Source: Bermanella sp. WJH001 (GTDB taxonomy: Bacteria > Pseudomonadota > Gammaproteobacteria > Pseudomonadales > Oceanobacteraceae). From it: a DNA stretch of 64,000 nucleotides. The translations under genes and the position numbers were made by a program. Shown here piece after piece: positions 27,320-35,286 of this stretch. The stretch is from positions 868,001 through 932,000 of the forward strand of contig NZ_JASJOO010000002.1 of the NCBI RefSeq assembly GCF_030070105.1, read 5' to 3'. The first letter of the stretch is position 1; the number at the start of each line of letters is the position of its first letter. The notes under the pieces are model-generated. The model had not been told where the DNA came from, ran no database searches, and saw only the letters and a list, made by a program, of their open reading frames with translations.

Positions 27320-27982
27320 GTGGCTGATTTTCATAGCAATCCAATGGCGAACCGCTTTCGTGGCTATCTACCGGTAGTGGTCGATGTGGAAACCGCAGGA
27401 TTTAACGCTCAAACAGACGCACTTTTAGAAGTGGCCATGGTTATCATGGACATGGACGATAAAGGCCTTATGACACCTGGGCCTGAAATGTCGGCCAAAA
27501 TCAAACCTTTCGACGGTGCCAACATTGAGCAAAGCGCACTGGACTTCACAGGTATCGACCCTTTTGACCCAGATCGCGAAGATGAACATGAAGCCGATGC
27601 CCTAGACGCCATGTTTAAAACCATCCGCAAAGCCATCAAAATTAAAGGCTGTAAACGTGCCATTTTAGTCGGCCACAATGCCCATTTTGACTTAGGTTTT
27701 ATCAATGCCGCGGTTGAGCGTAATGATTTAAAACGCAACCCGTTTCACCCTTTCTCTGGCTTTGATACCGCAACGCTTGCAGGTTTAGCCCTTGGCCATA
27801 CGGTTCTTGCTCGTTCTTGCATGCTTGCAGGCATCGACTTTGATAATAAAGCGGCCCACAGTGCTCTTTATGACACACAAAAAACCGCCGAACTCTTTGC
27901 TTTGATTGTGAACCAATGGAATCACATGGGTGGCTGGGAATGGGCCGTTCGCAAACATCAAAAAGAACAAGACTTAGACTAA
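27320..27982 (+). CDS. rnt: RNase T
   Basis: This DEDD-family 3'-5' exoribonuclease trims the 3' ends of tRNA and other stable RNAs. Motifs are VVVDVETAGF (Asp-Glu, about 20), the conserved IEQSALDFTGI, VGHNAHFDLGF (about 114-124), and AAHSALYDTQKTAELF near the C-terminus. Basic patches lie along the surface as in the family. The start is GTG 27320 with AAGGGA four bases upstream; this gives the same N-terminal length as the E. coli protein. An in-frame ATG at 27344 is the alternative. Confidence 0.92.
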   Translation: MADFHSNPMANRFRGYLPVVVDVETAGFNAQTDALLEVAMVIMDMDDKGLMTPGPEMSAKIKPFDGANIEQSALDFTGIDPFDPDREDEHEADALDAMFKTIRKAIKIKGCKRAILVGHNAHFDLGFINAAVERNDLKRNPFHPFSGFDTATLAGLALGHTVLARSCMLAGIDFDNKAAHSALYDTQKTAELFALIVNQWNHMGGWEWAVRKHQKEQDLD

Positions 27983-28006
27983 AGCGCATTTAACTAAACC
28001 GCTTAT

Positions 28007-28042
28007 ATATCATTAACTTCTAATATTAGAAGTTAATGATAT
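28007..28042. promoter_or_regulatory. 36-bp perfect palindrome upstream of the YeeE/YedE pair
   Basis: The 18-base half-site ATATCATTAACTTCTAAT is followed at once by its exact reverse complement, with no loop. It ends 58 bases before the first YeeE/YedE gene and abuts a possible -10 (TATATT, 28051-28056). It could be an operator for a dimeric repressor or a terminator for rnt; the lack of a loop and of a T run favours an operator. Confidence 0.6.
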
Positions 28043-28100
28043 TCGGACTTTATATTACCTTTCGCTAAACTACATCCAACTTCACTTTTGAAAGATCATC

Positions 28101-28535
28101 ATGTTTGACTCTGTCTCTTTTATTCATGTTTTAGGTGGTGGCGCCTTAATTGGCTTAGCCGCGGTTGTTTTATTTGCAGGTATTGGCCGCATTGCGGGCA
28201 TCTGTGGGATTGCCTTTTCATTATTAGCGGCCCCCATTAACCAACAAGTTTGGCGCATTTTATTTTTAGCGGGCCTGATTGCAGGGTCATTATTATTCCA
28301 CGCTATCAGCGGTCAGAGTTTCCCACCGGCACCAGACAACTCACTGCCACTATTAATTATTGGTGGCCTATTAGTCGGCTTTGGTACCGCCATGGGTAAC
28401 GGCTGCACAAGCGGCCATGGCATTTGTGGTTTGTCTCGTTTTTCCCCTCGCTCAATTGTAGCGACGCTCACCTTCATGGCTGCGGCCATTGTTTCCATGT
28501 TTATCGCACGTCACGTATTAGGTTGGAGTATTTAA
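28101..28535 (+). CDS. YeeE/YedE-family sulfur transporter, half 1
   Basis: The 144-residue membrane protein has about four or five helices and the conserved cysteine motif [20 protein letters not shown] (about 96-115). This family includes the thiosulfate importer TsuA; short two-gene forms (PmpA/PmpB-like) are thought to carry reduced sulfur species across the inner membrane. The second half follows one base after the stop. A sulfide or persulfide response is suggested by the family, but no persulfide dioxygenase lies nearby. Confidence 0.82.
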   Translation: MFDSVSFIHVLGGGALIGLAAVVLFAGIGRIAGICGIAFSLLAAPINQQVWRILFLAGLIAGSLLFHAISGQSFPPAPDNSLPLLIIGGLLVGFGTAMGNGCTSGHGICGLSRFSPRSIVATLTFMAAAIVSMFIARHVLGWSI

Positions 28536-28536
28536 C

Positions 28537-28959
28537 ATGCAAAAATTAACCGCCCTACTCGCAGGTGTTTTATTTGGTGCAGGTTTAGCCGCTTCGGATA
28601 TGAACAACCCAGAACGTGTTCAAGGCTTTTTAGATTTATTAAATTGGGACCCAAGCTTGATGTTTGTCATGATGGGCGCGCTGATTGTCGCGGTGCCGTG
28701 TTTTCAAATACTCATGAAAAAACAAGGCAAACCTTTATTTGCAGCCAAATTTTCATTGCCTACAAACATGAATATAGATAAGCCGTTAATACTCGGCGCA
28801 ACCTTGTTTGGTATAGGTTGGGCCTTAGTCGGTTATTGCCCAGGGCCAGCAATAGCGGCAATTGGTTATGGTTACCATGAAGTCTTCATTTTTGTAGGCG
28901 CTATGTTTGCAGGGGCAAAAATACAGCAACTATTAGCAGTTAACGCTTCACACTCATAA
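28537..28959 (+). CDS. YeeE/YedE-family (DUF6691) sulfur transporter, half 2
   Basis: The 140-residue membrane protein carries the family motifs GVLFGAGLAASDMNNPERVQGFLD and GWALVGYCPGPAI, with a conserved Cys in the translocation path. It is the standard partner of the upstream half; together they equal one full YeeE. Translation is probably coupled because only one base separates the genes. Confidence 0.82.
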   Translation: MQKLTALLAGVLFGAGLAASDMNNPERVQGFLDLLNWDPSLMFVMMGALIVAVPCFQILMKKQGKPLFAAKFSLPTNMNIDKPLILGATLFGIGWALVGYCPGPAIAAIGYGYHEVFIFVGAMFAGAKIQQLLAVNASHS

Positions 28960-28971
28960 TCAAATGTTCAT

Positions 28972-29000
28972 CACGCTTAATATTCATAATATTAAGCGTG
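28972..29000 (+). terminator. Hairpin after the YeeE/YedE pair
   Basis: Arms CACGCTTAATAT and ATATTAAGCGTG enclose a five-base loop just after the second gene. The following T content is modest, so it may be a weak terminator. Confidence 0.6.
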
Positions 29001-29193
29001 TATTAATACTCTCCCTTAGTTTGTGCGCTTTGCGAAATAAGCCTCTTCAGTACAATCCTAGTTATTTGCAATATCAATCAGTCATTTCCCTTTGTAGTAT
29101 TCGCTTATTACCTCACTCAAATTTATTCATGGTGTAATCATACCTAGGCTTTTTTAAGCACATGAGTAAAACCTTTTAATCAGTGAGAGTGAT

Positions 29194-29751
29194 ATGTCTA
29201 AAATATTAATGATTACCGGTGATTTTGTTGAAGATTACGAAAACATGGTTCCATTTCAAGCGCTTTTAGCCATGGGCCATGATGTCGATGCAGTGTGCCC
29301 TGATAAAAACGCAGGTGACAGCATCGCCACATCGATTCATGATTTTGAAGGTGATCAAACCTATAGCGAAAAACGTGGACATAATTTCACGTTAAACGCC
29401 TCATTTTCAAGCATTAACCCAGCCGACTATGATGCGCTCTATTTACCCGGCGGCCGCTCTCCTGAATACCTTAGATTAAATGCCAAGGTGCTAGAAATTA
29501 TTCAACACTTTGCAAACAACGAAAAACCCATTGCTTCTATTTGCCATGGCCCACAACTATTAACGGCCGCTGGCGTCATAAAAGGTAAAAACGTATCGGC
29601 CTACCCAGCTTGCCAACCAGAGATTGAAATGGCCGGTGCACAGTACGCTGTATTATCTATGGATGACGCCATTACAGATGGTAAGCTGGTGACAGCACCT
29701 GCATGGCCTGCGCACCCTGCTATGCTGAAACAATTCGTAGCGTTATTTTAA
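29194..29751 (+). CDS. DJ-1/PfpI-family protein
   Basis: The 185-residue single-domain protein has the nucleophile elbow [14 protein letters not shown] (Cys about 117), the conserved Glu region [14 protein letters not shown], and the C-terminal TAPAWPAHP. Relatives include glyoxalase III-like, deglycase-like and stress-linked proteins. The exact chemistry is not settled from sequence. A stand-alone promoter region of about 230 bases lies upstream. Confidence 0.85.
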   Translation: MSKILMITGDFVEDYENMVPFQALLAMGHDVDAVCPDKNAGDSIATSIHDFEGDQTYSEKRGHNFTLNASFSSINPADYDALYLPGGRSPEYLRLNAKVLEIIQHFANNEKPIASICHGPQLLTAAGVIKGKNVSAYPACQPEIEMAGAQYAVLSMDDAITDGKLVTAPAWPAHPAMLKQFVALF

Positions 29752-29773
29752 TTACCTTTAAATCGAGAAATAT

Positions 29774-30172
29774 ATGTGCCAACTTTTTATTAGTGCAGAC
29801 AGCGAGTTATGGACACCCAAAACTAAATCGTTGCGTATTCAAGGGGTTGTCACATCCATTCGATTAGAAGTGTTTTTCTGGGATATTCTTGAAGAAATAT
29901 CATTTCGCGATCAAATGACGGTAAATCAAATTATTACAAAATTGTATTTAGAGTCCTTAGATGCGGATCATGATATCGGAAACTTCACCTCTTTTTTACG
30001 AGTGTGTTGTTCGCGTTATCTATCACTGATCGCTGATGGTGATTTATCGCGACAAACACAGGAACCCCTAGAAAACGTAAACGCTAAACATATTATTGAA
30101 CAAGAGGCTTTACGCAAAAAAGAACGCAAAGCCATGTTTAATTTTTCTCATCAAAAACCGTCCATTAATTAA
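29774..30172 (+). CDS. Ribbon-helix-helix domain protein
   Basis: The 132-residue protein has a central RHH_4-type domain (SLRIQGVVTSIRLEVFFWD, MTVNQIITKLY, FTSFLRVCCSRYLSL; about residues 19-85) and a charged C-terminal tail. Such proteins bind DNA as dimers, but this subfamily is often of unknown target. It lies 22 bases after the DJ-1 gene and 14 before dld, so it may regulate or be co-expressed with them. Confidence 0.7.
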   Translation: MCQLFISADSELWTPKTKSLRIQGVVTSIRLEVFFWDILEEISFRDQMTVNQIITKLYLESLDADHDIGNFTSFLRVCCSRYLSLIADGDLSRQTQEPLENVNAKHIIEQEALRKKERKAMFNFSHQKPSIN

Positions 30173-30186
30173 TTTAAGAAGTCACC

Positions 30187-31872
30187 ATGGCGCAACAAAC
30201 ATTAATTCGTGCATGTAAAAAGATTGTTGGTGCGCGCCATGTTCTCACCAGTGAACGTGCGACAGCGCCTTTTAGAAAAGCGTTTCGCCAAGGTGAAGGT
30301 CCTGCATTAGCCGTTGTTCGCCCAGGCACGCTGTGGCAGCAATGGCAGGTTTTAGAAGCGTGCGTAAAAGCCAATGTCATCGTCATTATGCAAGCGGCCA
30401 ATACAGGCTTAACCGGCGGTTCCACCCCAACACAGGGCTGTGATCGCAACACTGTCATTATTAATACAACACGCATTAAAGATATTCATGTATTAGAATC
30501 TCAGGCTCAAATTGTTGCATTCCCTGGTGCCAGTTTATTTTCTTTAGAAAAAGTCTTGTCTCCTTATGGGCGCGTACCTCATTCCGTTATCGGTTCGTCT
30601 TGCATTGGCGCATCCATTGTTGGGGGAATCTGCAACAACTCAGGTGGCGCTCTTGTGGAAAGAGGCCCAGCTTACACCGAGCTTGCCCTGTATGGCCAAG
30701 TGGATGAAAATGGCACATTGCAATTAATCAACAATCTGGATATTGAACTGGGCAACACACCAAAAGAAATTCTCACCAATTTACAAAACAAGCATTATTC
30801 AGAAAAACACATTTTAAACTCAGACAAACTGGCCTGTGACACACAGTACGCAAGCTGGGTAAGAAAAACCAACGAAGACACACCTGCACGCTTTAATGCT
30901 GACCCAAGGCGATTACACCAAGCCAGTGGTTGCGCCGGAAAATTAGCCGTATTTGCTGTACGAGTGAATACCTTCATCAAAAATAATCACGAACAAACCT
31001 TCTATCTTGGCACCAACTCGAGCAGTGCCTTACAAGCCGTTCGAAAAACACTACTTGAACAAGCCACACACTTACCCGTCTATGCCGAATATTTACACCG
31101 AGACATCTTTAACCTAGCGGATGAGTACGGCCGCGACACAGTTTTACTAATTAAATACCTTGGTACAAATTGGCTGCCTAAATTTTTTAATATTAAACGC
31201 CAACTAGATGCTGTGAGTCGTAAAATCCCTTTTATAAAACAAGGTTTGATTGACAAAATTAGCTACAAAATTGCCAATTTATTCCCAAGCCAAACCCCCC
31301 ATCAGCTGCATCACTGGAACAACTTATACGAGCACCAGCTCATATTAACCGTTAAAGGTGAGCAAAGTGGTGAAACAATCGCGTTATTAAATTCGATTCA
31401 AACCCAGCACAATATTGGCTATTTTCAGTGTACTGACAAACAAGCAAAATCAGCCTATATGTTACGTTTTGCTGCAGCTGGGGCTGGCGTGCAATACGCC
31501 TCGATTCATAACCAATGTGTTGAGCCGATTATCGCGCTTGATATTGCCCTAAGACGAAACGATCAAGATTGGTTTGAAACTCTACCTCAAGACATTAACA
31601 ATAAACTGGTGAAAAAATTATATTATGGCCATTTTTTGTGCCATGTATTTCATCAAGACTATCTAGTTAAAAAAGGTGAGGATGCTAACGCCATAAAAGC
31701 GTCTTTATTAAAAATTTTAGAAACCCGTGGAGCGCAATACCCTGCTGAACATAATGTTGGTCATCACTACATAGCCAAACCTGAACTGGCAAATAACTAC
31801 AGAAAGCTAGACCCAACAAACACATTGAATGCCGGAATTGGAGGCATGTCTAAAAATAAGCATTACCAATAA
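30187..31872 (+). CDS. dld: Dld, quinone-dependent D-lactate dehydrogenase
   Basis: The 561-residue FAD enzyme is of the E. coli Dld type. The FAD-binding domain shows VVRPGTLWQQWQVLEACVKA, MQAANTGLTGGSTP, VPHSVIGSSCIGASIVGGICNNSGGAL and ASGCAGKLAVFAVRV. The membrane-binding C-terminal domain ends with YPAEHNVGHHY and KLDPTNTLNAGIGGM. It oxidises D-lactate to pyruvate and passes electrons to the quinone pool at the inner membrane. The length fits E. coli Dld (571). A DJ-1 gene two positions upstream is compatible with methylglyoxal/D-lactate metabolism; that link is inference. Confidence 0.9.
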   Translation: MAQQTLIRACKKIVGARHVLTSERATAPFRKAFRQGEGPALAVVRPGTLWQQWQVLEACVKANVIVIMQAANTGLTGGSTPTQGCDRNTVIINTTRIKDIHVLESQAQIVAFPGASLFSLEKVLSPYGRVPHSVIGSSCIGASIVGGICNNSGGALVERGPAYTELALYGQVDENGTLQLINNLDIELGNTPKEILTNLQNKHYSEKHILNSDKLACDTQYASWVRKTNEDTPARFNADPRRLHQASGCAGKLAVFAVRVNTFIKNNHEQTFYLGTNSSSALQAVRKTLLEQATHLPVYAEYLHRDIFNLADEYGRDTVLLIKYLGTNWLPKFFNIKRQLDAVSRKIPFIKQGLIDKISYKIANLFPSQTPHQLHHWNNLYEHQLILTVKGEQSGETIALLNSIQTQHNIGYFQCTDKQAKSAYMLRFAAAGAGVQYASIHNQCVEPIIALDIALRRNDQDWFETLPQDINNKLVKKLYYGHFLCHVFHQDYLVKKGEDANAIKASLLKILETRGAQYPAEHNVGHHYIAKPELANNYRKLDPTNTLNAGIGGMSKNKHYQ

Positions 31873-31877
31873 AATAA

Positions 31878-32654
31878 TTATTTATTGGTGTATTTTTTAA
31901 TTATCTCATTTAGTAATGCTTGATGTTCTTTTTTTGAAAATTGCACATCAAGTTTTTTAACTAATTCTGATGCCCAGTTAAAATTTGGGCTAAATGCCAT
32001 AAAAAAAGGGTTTTCACTCAAACAACCTGCATTTTGATAATCGGCCAAATCAATTCTATGTGTTTTAGCCTCCCAGGCTGCTACATATTGATCATCTAAA
32101 AACGCATCAATTCTGTTTAAATCCAACATATTAATAAGCCTAGGGATTTCTTTACCACCTGAGATCAGTTGAACGGCTTCGTTAGACTTTGCATTACGAA
32201 TATATTCATCAATATCAGAGTCGTAACCATAACCTTTAATTGCACCAAGCGTCACTGCATTAAGGGATGAGACACCCTTGAAACGCCATTGGCTGTCTTT
32301 ATTAGAAAAAAAGCAAACGCGATATGACATTGTTGGGGTATTGGTAAATACAAAATCAGGTGCCTCTTCACGGACAGCGGTTAATAGCCCATGAGCACGG
32401 CCCGATTCAACTTCTTTAATAGCACGGGTCCAAGGGTAAAACTTAATATCAACATCCATATCCAATTGCTTCAAAGTAGCTTGAATATATTCATAGGCGA
32501 TACCGGGCAACTTATCTGAGTTTGGACAGGCGTATGGGCACCAATTTGTAGTGGCTAACGTCAATTGAGATGGTAGCTCAGAATCTGAAGCCTGGGCTGT
32601 GGGCATTGAACAAGCAAATAACCACCCCAATATAATCAAACACTGCTTTAACAT
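31878..32654 (-). CDS. Periplasmic solute-binding protein (SBP family 3-like)
   Basis: The 258-residue protein has a signal peptide (CSMPTAQA then SDS) and a family 3 solute-binding fold: LATTNWCPYACP, PGIAYEYIQATLKQL, FYPWTRAIKEVESGRAHGLL and LGAIKGYGYDSDI. Many stand-alone members of this group in marine gammaproteobacteria lack transporter partners; none is adjacent here. The start at 32654 is preferred because AGG lies 8 bases upstream; the longer ATG at 32672 has no site. The ligand is unknown. It converges with dld, with five bases between the stops. Confidence 0.72.
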   Translation of the reverse strand: MLKQCLIILGWLFACSMPTAQASDSELPSQLTLATTNWCPYACPNSDKLPGIAYEYIQATLKQLDMDVDIKFYPWTRAIKEVESGRAHGLLTAVREEAPDFVFTNTPTMSYRVCFFSNKDSQWRFKGVSSLNAVTLGAIKGYGYDSDIDEYIRNAKSNEAVQLISGGKEIPRLINMLDLNRIDAFLDDQYVAAWEAKTHRIDLADYQNAGCLSENPFFMAFSPNFNWASELVKKLDVQFSKKEHQALLNEIIKKYTNK

Positions 32655-32845
32655 TTGGCAACCTAATAGCATAGTGACTCATCAATAAGTCTAACCTTTA
32701 ATCAACAAAGCGCCATACGATATGCCCAGCAAGCATGGATATTTAAAATAAGCCTTGCAACATATACCAATATAAATCCATTTATTTATATCGATAGCCT
32801 ATAAGCCATTACAAGACTGTTTCAGCCTTAAAAATTGCTAACAAT

Positions 32846-33316
32846 TTATTGAGCTAAAACCTCAGCCGTATTCAATCTCATGCCAATTGTCTCTTCTTTA
32901 ACAAGCGTAATTTTGGCCGATGTTTTTTTGATTTTTATTTCTCTTGTATATCCCGGCGAAGCCACATCAACATGTGAGCTCATCACTGTCATGCCATTAG
33001 GTAAAAAGTTCGCCTGTGTGGACGTTGTGGTCACTAGCGGCATCTCAATTAACTCGATAATGGTTTCATCTTGACGATTCGAAAGATTAAAATCCTCGTA
33101 ACCTTCCAATAAAGCCAACTCAGCCGATCGTTGGGTGACATATTCAAACATTTCATCATAAGAGACTGACTTATAGGTTTGATAGCTGACCAAATAACTT
33201 GTTTCATCAAGCTTCACCTCAGAATAACCATGAGGCTCATCACTCTCTTTTGCCACATACATACTTGAACAACCTGATATCCATAATATCCAAAAACCGA
33301 TTAATACAATTTTCAC
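32846..33316 (-). CDS. Small lipoprotein, unknown function
   Basis: The 156-residue protein has a lipobox (WISGCSS, Cys16). The rest is soluble and beta-rich, with a segment like those of CC0125/CC1285-type lipoproteins (YLVSYQTYKSVSYDEMFEYVTQRSAELALLEGY split over two helices). Function is unknown. It diverges from an HTH gene. Confidence 0.6.
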   Translation of the reverse strand: MKIVLIGFWILWISGCSSMYVAKESDEPHGYSEVKLDETSYLVSYQTYKSVSYDEMFEYVTQRSAELALLEGYEDFNLSNRQDETIIELIEMPLVTTTSTQANFLPNGMTVMSSHVDVASPGYTREIKIKKTSAKITLVKEETIGMRLNTAEVLAQ

Positions 33317-33465
33317 AAATATCCTTATTACTGGTTGAATCTAAAATTCACTAACAAAAAACGCTTATTATCAACAAACCAGTGAGCCTATTCCAGTTAA
33401 AACGGACCTAAACAGTGGTATTTGGTATAATTGATATTCATTCTGCCACCACTTAGAGTAGCCCC

Positions 33466-33840
33466 ATGCACCCTGCTGAATTTAAAACCTTACGCGAAGC
33501 GGTTGGCCTTTCAATCTCCACATTAGTTAAAGTCATTGATGTGGACGAGCGCTCTATCCGTAAGTGGGAGTCGGGCAAGAAAAAAATACCCGAAGATGTC
33601 ATTAAAGCGGTTGTTGCCATTGATCAACTACTAACCGACACCGCCAATATTGCCTTTGATGAATTTCAAAAAACGCCTCAAGATAAGGTGACGTTACACC
33701 GCTACATCGAAGAAGAAGACTATCTCAATGCACACCCCGAATTCGAGGGATTACCGATCACAACATACGGTGTCGCTTTATTTCGCTTAAGGCAAAAATA
33801 CAAAGATGCTAATATCCCGGTTTCGATCGAATATATTTAA
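33466..33840 (+). CDS. HTH protein, DUF1870/Aca2-like
   Basis: The 124-residue protein has an N-terminal XRE-like helix-turn-helix (FKTLREAVGLSISTLVKVIDVDERSIRKWESGKKKIPEDV) and a C-terminal region (LHRYIEEEDY, AHPEFEGLPITTYGVALFRLRQKY). Its layout resembles E. coli YdiL and the anti-CRISPR-associated repressor Aca2. It starts a two-gene unit with the methyltransferase gene nine bases downstream. No anti-CRISPR gene is seen beside it. Confidence 0.6.
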   Translation: MHPAEFKTLREAVGLSISTLVKVIDVDERSIRKWESGKKKIPEDVIKAVVAIDQLLTDTANIAFDEFQKTPQDKVTLHRYIEEEDYLNAHPEFEGLPITTYGVALFRLRQKYKDANIPVSIEYI

Positions 33841-33849
33841 AACAACATA

Positions 33850-34497
33850 ATGAAGTTAAGTACTCGTCTCACGGCACTTTGCCAAGCCATCCCTGAACAC
33901 ACATACCAGCATATTTGGGATTGTTGCTGTGATCATGGTTACCTTGGCGAGCAGCTGATGGCGGAACACCCAGATAGCACCATTCATTTTATTGATGTAA
34001 TGCCCCACTTGATAGAAGAAGTTGAAAAGCGACTTTCTCATAATTCAAAGCAAAACTGGCGCACCCATTGTGCTAATGCTGCCGATCTCTCACTTGATCA
34101 AACAGAGAATCACCTAGTAATCATTGCTGGTGTAGGTGGTGACTTATTAATTGAAATGGTTGATACCATTTATAATCGCCATGCATCGCTTTTTAGCAAT
34201 AAGCGTTTAGATTTTCTGTTATGCCCTGTTCGTCAATTGCATAAAGTTCGACAAGGCCTTAATGATCTTAATCTTGGATTAATCACAGAAAAAATCATTC
34301 AAGACAATAATCAATTTTATGAAATCATACAGGTAAGCAACCAGTCTAATAAACCAGTCAGTATTGTCGGCCGTGAAATGTGGGATTTATCAAATGCAGA
34401 ACATGTCGCCTATCGTAATACCATGATTCGTCACTATGAAAAACAGCCTAACGCGCAGGCTAAAATACTATTAAAGCAATATAAAGGTATTACATAA
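33850..34497 (+). CDS. TrmK-like tRNA (adenine-22-N1)-methyltransferase family protein
   Basis: The 215-residue SAM-dependent methyltransferase begins STRLTALCQAIPEHTYQHIWD and continues with CCCDHGYLGEQLM, HFIDVMPHLIEEVEKRL, and VIIAGVGGDLLIEMV. These are the TrmK motifs I, II and IV. Family members methylate A22 of tRNA in Firmicutes; gammaproteobacterial relatives are less studied. Upstream is an HTH gene of the same unit. Confidence 0.75.
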   Translation: MKLSTRLTALCQAIPEHTYQHIWDCCCDHGYLGEQLMAEHPDSTIHFIDVMPHLIEEVEKRLSHNSKQNWRTHCANAADLSLDQTENHLVIIAGVGGDLLIEMVDTIYNRHASLFSNKRLDFLLCPVRQLHKVRQGLNDLNLGLITEKIIQDNNQFYEIIQVSNQSNKPVSIVGREMWDLSNAEHVAYRNTMIRHYEKQPNAQAKILLKQYKGIT

Positions 34498-35228
34498 AAA
34501 GCTAAGCATCATGCTACATAAAGCCAACTTTGGTAAATATGCCCTCCCTTTTTGACGTCCTACTAAAATATTTGTATCCACTTGAGCCTTTGAATTTGAA
34601 CAACATATCAATCCAATATTTTTGACTGCATATTTAGCACTTAAATCGGCTTCACCATGACGTGTTTAAGGCTGATAATGGTGGGTGACGTTCATATTTC
34701 ATTATCTAAGGCAAACGCTATTGATATTGCTATCATTATTCACCCGCATACCCAAAGCACTCTCTTCGTTCGCGGGGCACTCTGGGTGCGGGTTCGTAAA
34801 AATAAAGTAAAGCCGATGCAGTACCAACTGGAAACCAAATACATAAAAACAATGGATACCCGATCTGCTCCCTTCGACAAGCTCAGGACAGGCTTTTCTC
34901 GCGTCGAGTATGACGGCATTGAATTTATGCAGTACCAGCAAAGAAGTAGGATGGGTTAGCGCGCAGCGTAACCCATAGAGAAATTTAAACCATATATGAT
35001 TGCTTAATCACTTCATTCAAATCTAACTCAACTACCGTGACTTATGGAATATATACATCGTTGAAGGCAATGGTTTAGAGCCATAATGGATATAAATAAC
35101 TCAGACGCCTATTACAAGAACCTATTACCAGAAAGTACCTAGGTCAAACAGCCTAATCTTAAAGCAACTACGACTAAAGCAACTAAAAAACAACTAAGAC
35201 ACTCATGATAATACTGCATTATCCAATA
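34498..35228. repeat. Long intergenic region with mixed dispersed repeats
   Basis: No gene is supported across about 730 bases. At 34741-34796 is a hairpin (arms CACCCGCA and TGCGGGT-like) whose middle resembles the 57-bp repeat of 6976 and 10855. Near 34868-34896 is the widely scattered CTTCGACAAGCTCAGGACAG motif. At 34951-34976 is a perfect-arm hairpin (ATGGGTTA-type arms to TAACCCAT), also a common dispersed element. The remainder to the terminator shows nothing clear. Confidence 0.6.
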
Positions 35229-35261
35229 CAAAAAAGGCACACCTGGGTGGCGTGCCTTTTC
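35229..35261 (-). terminator. Terminator of the haem operon (hmuS end)
   Basis: Arms AAAAGGCAC and GTGCCTTTT enclose a short GC-rich loop. The A run on the plus strand gives a T run for leftward transcription. It ends 26 bases past the CobN-like stop. Confidence 0.85.
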
Positions 35262-35286
35262 GTTTTCACTTATGTATTAATAATTA

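Noticed and set aside
34657-34959. Plus-strand ORF of 100 codons after the TrmK-like gene
   Set aside because: It runs through dispersed repeats and hairpins, and its translation looks random.
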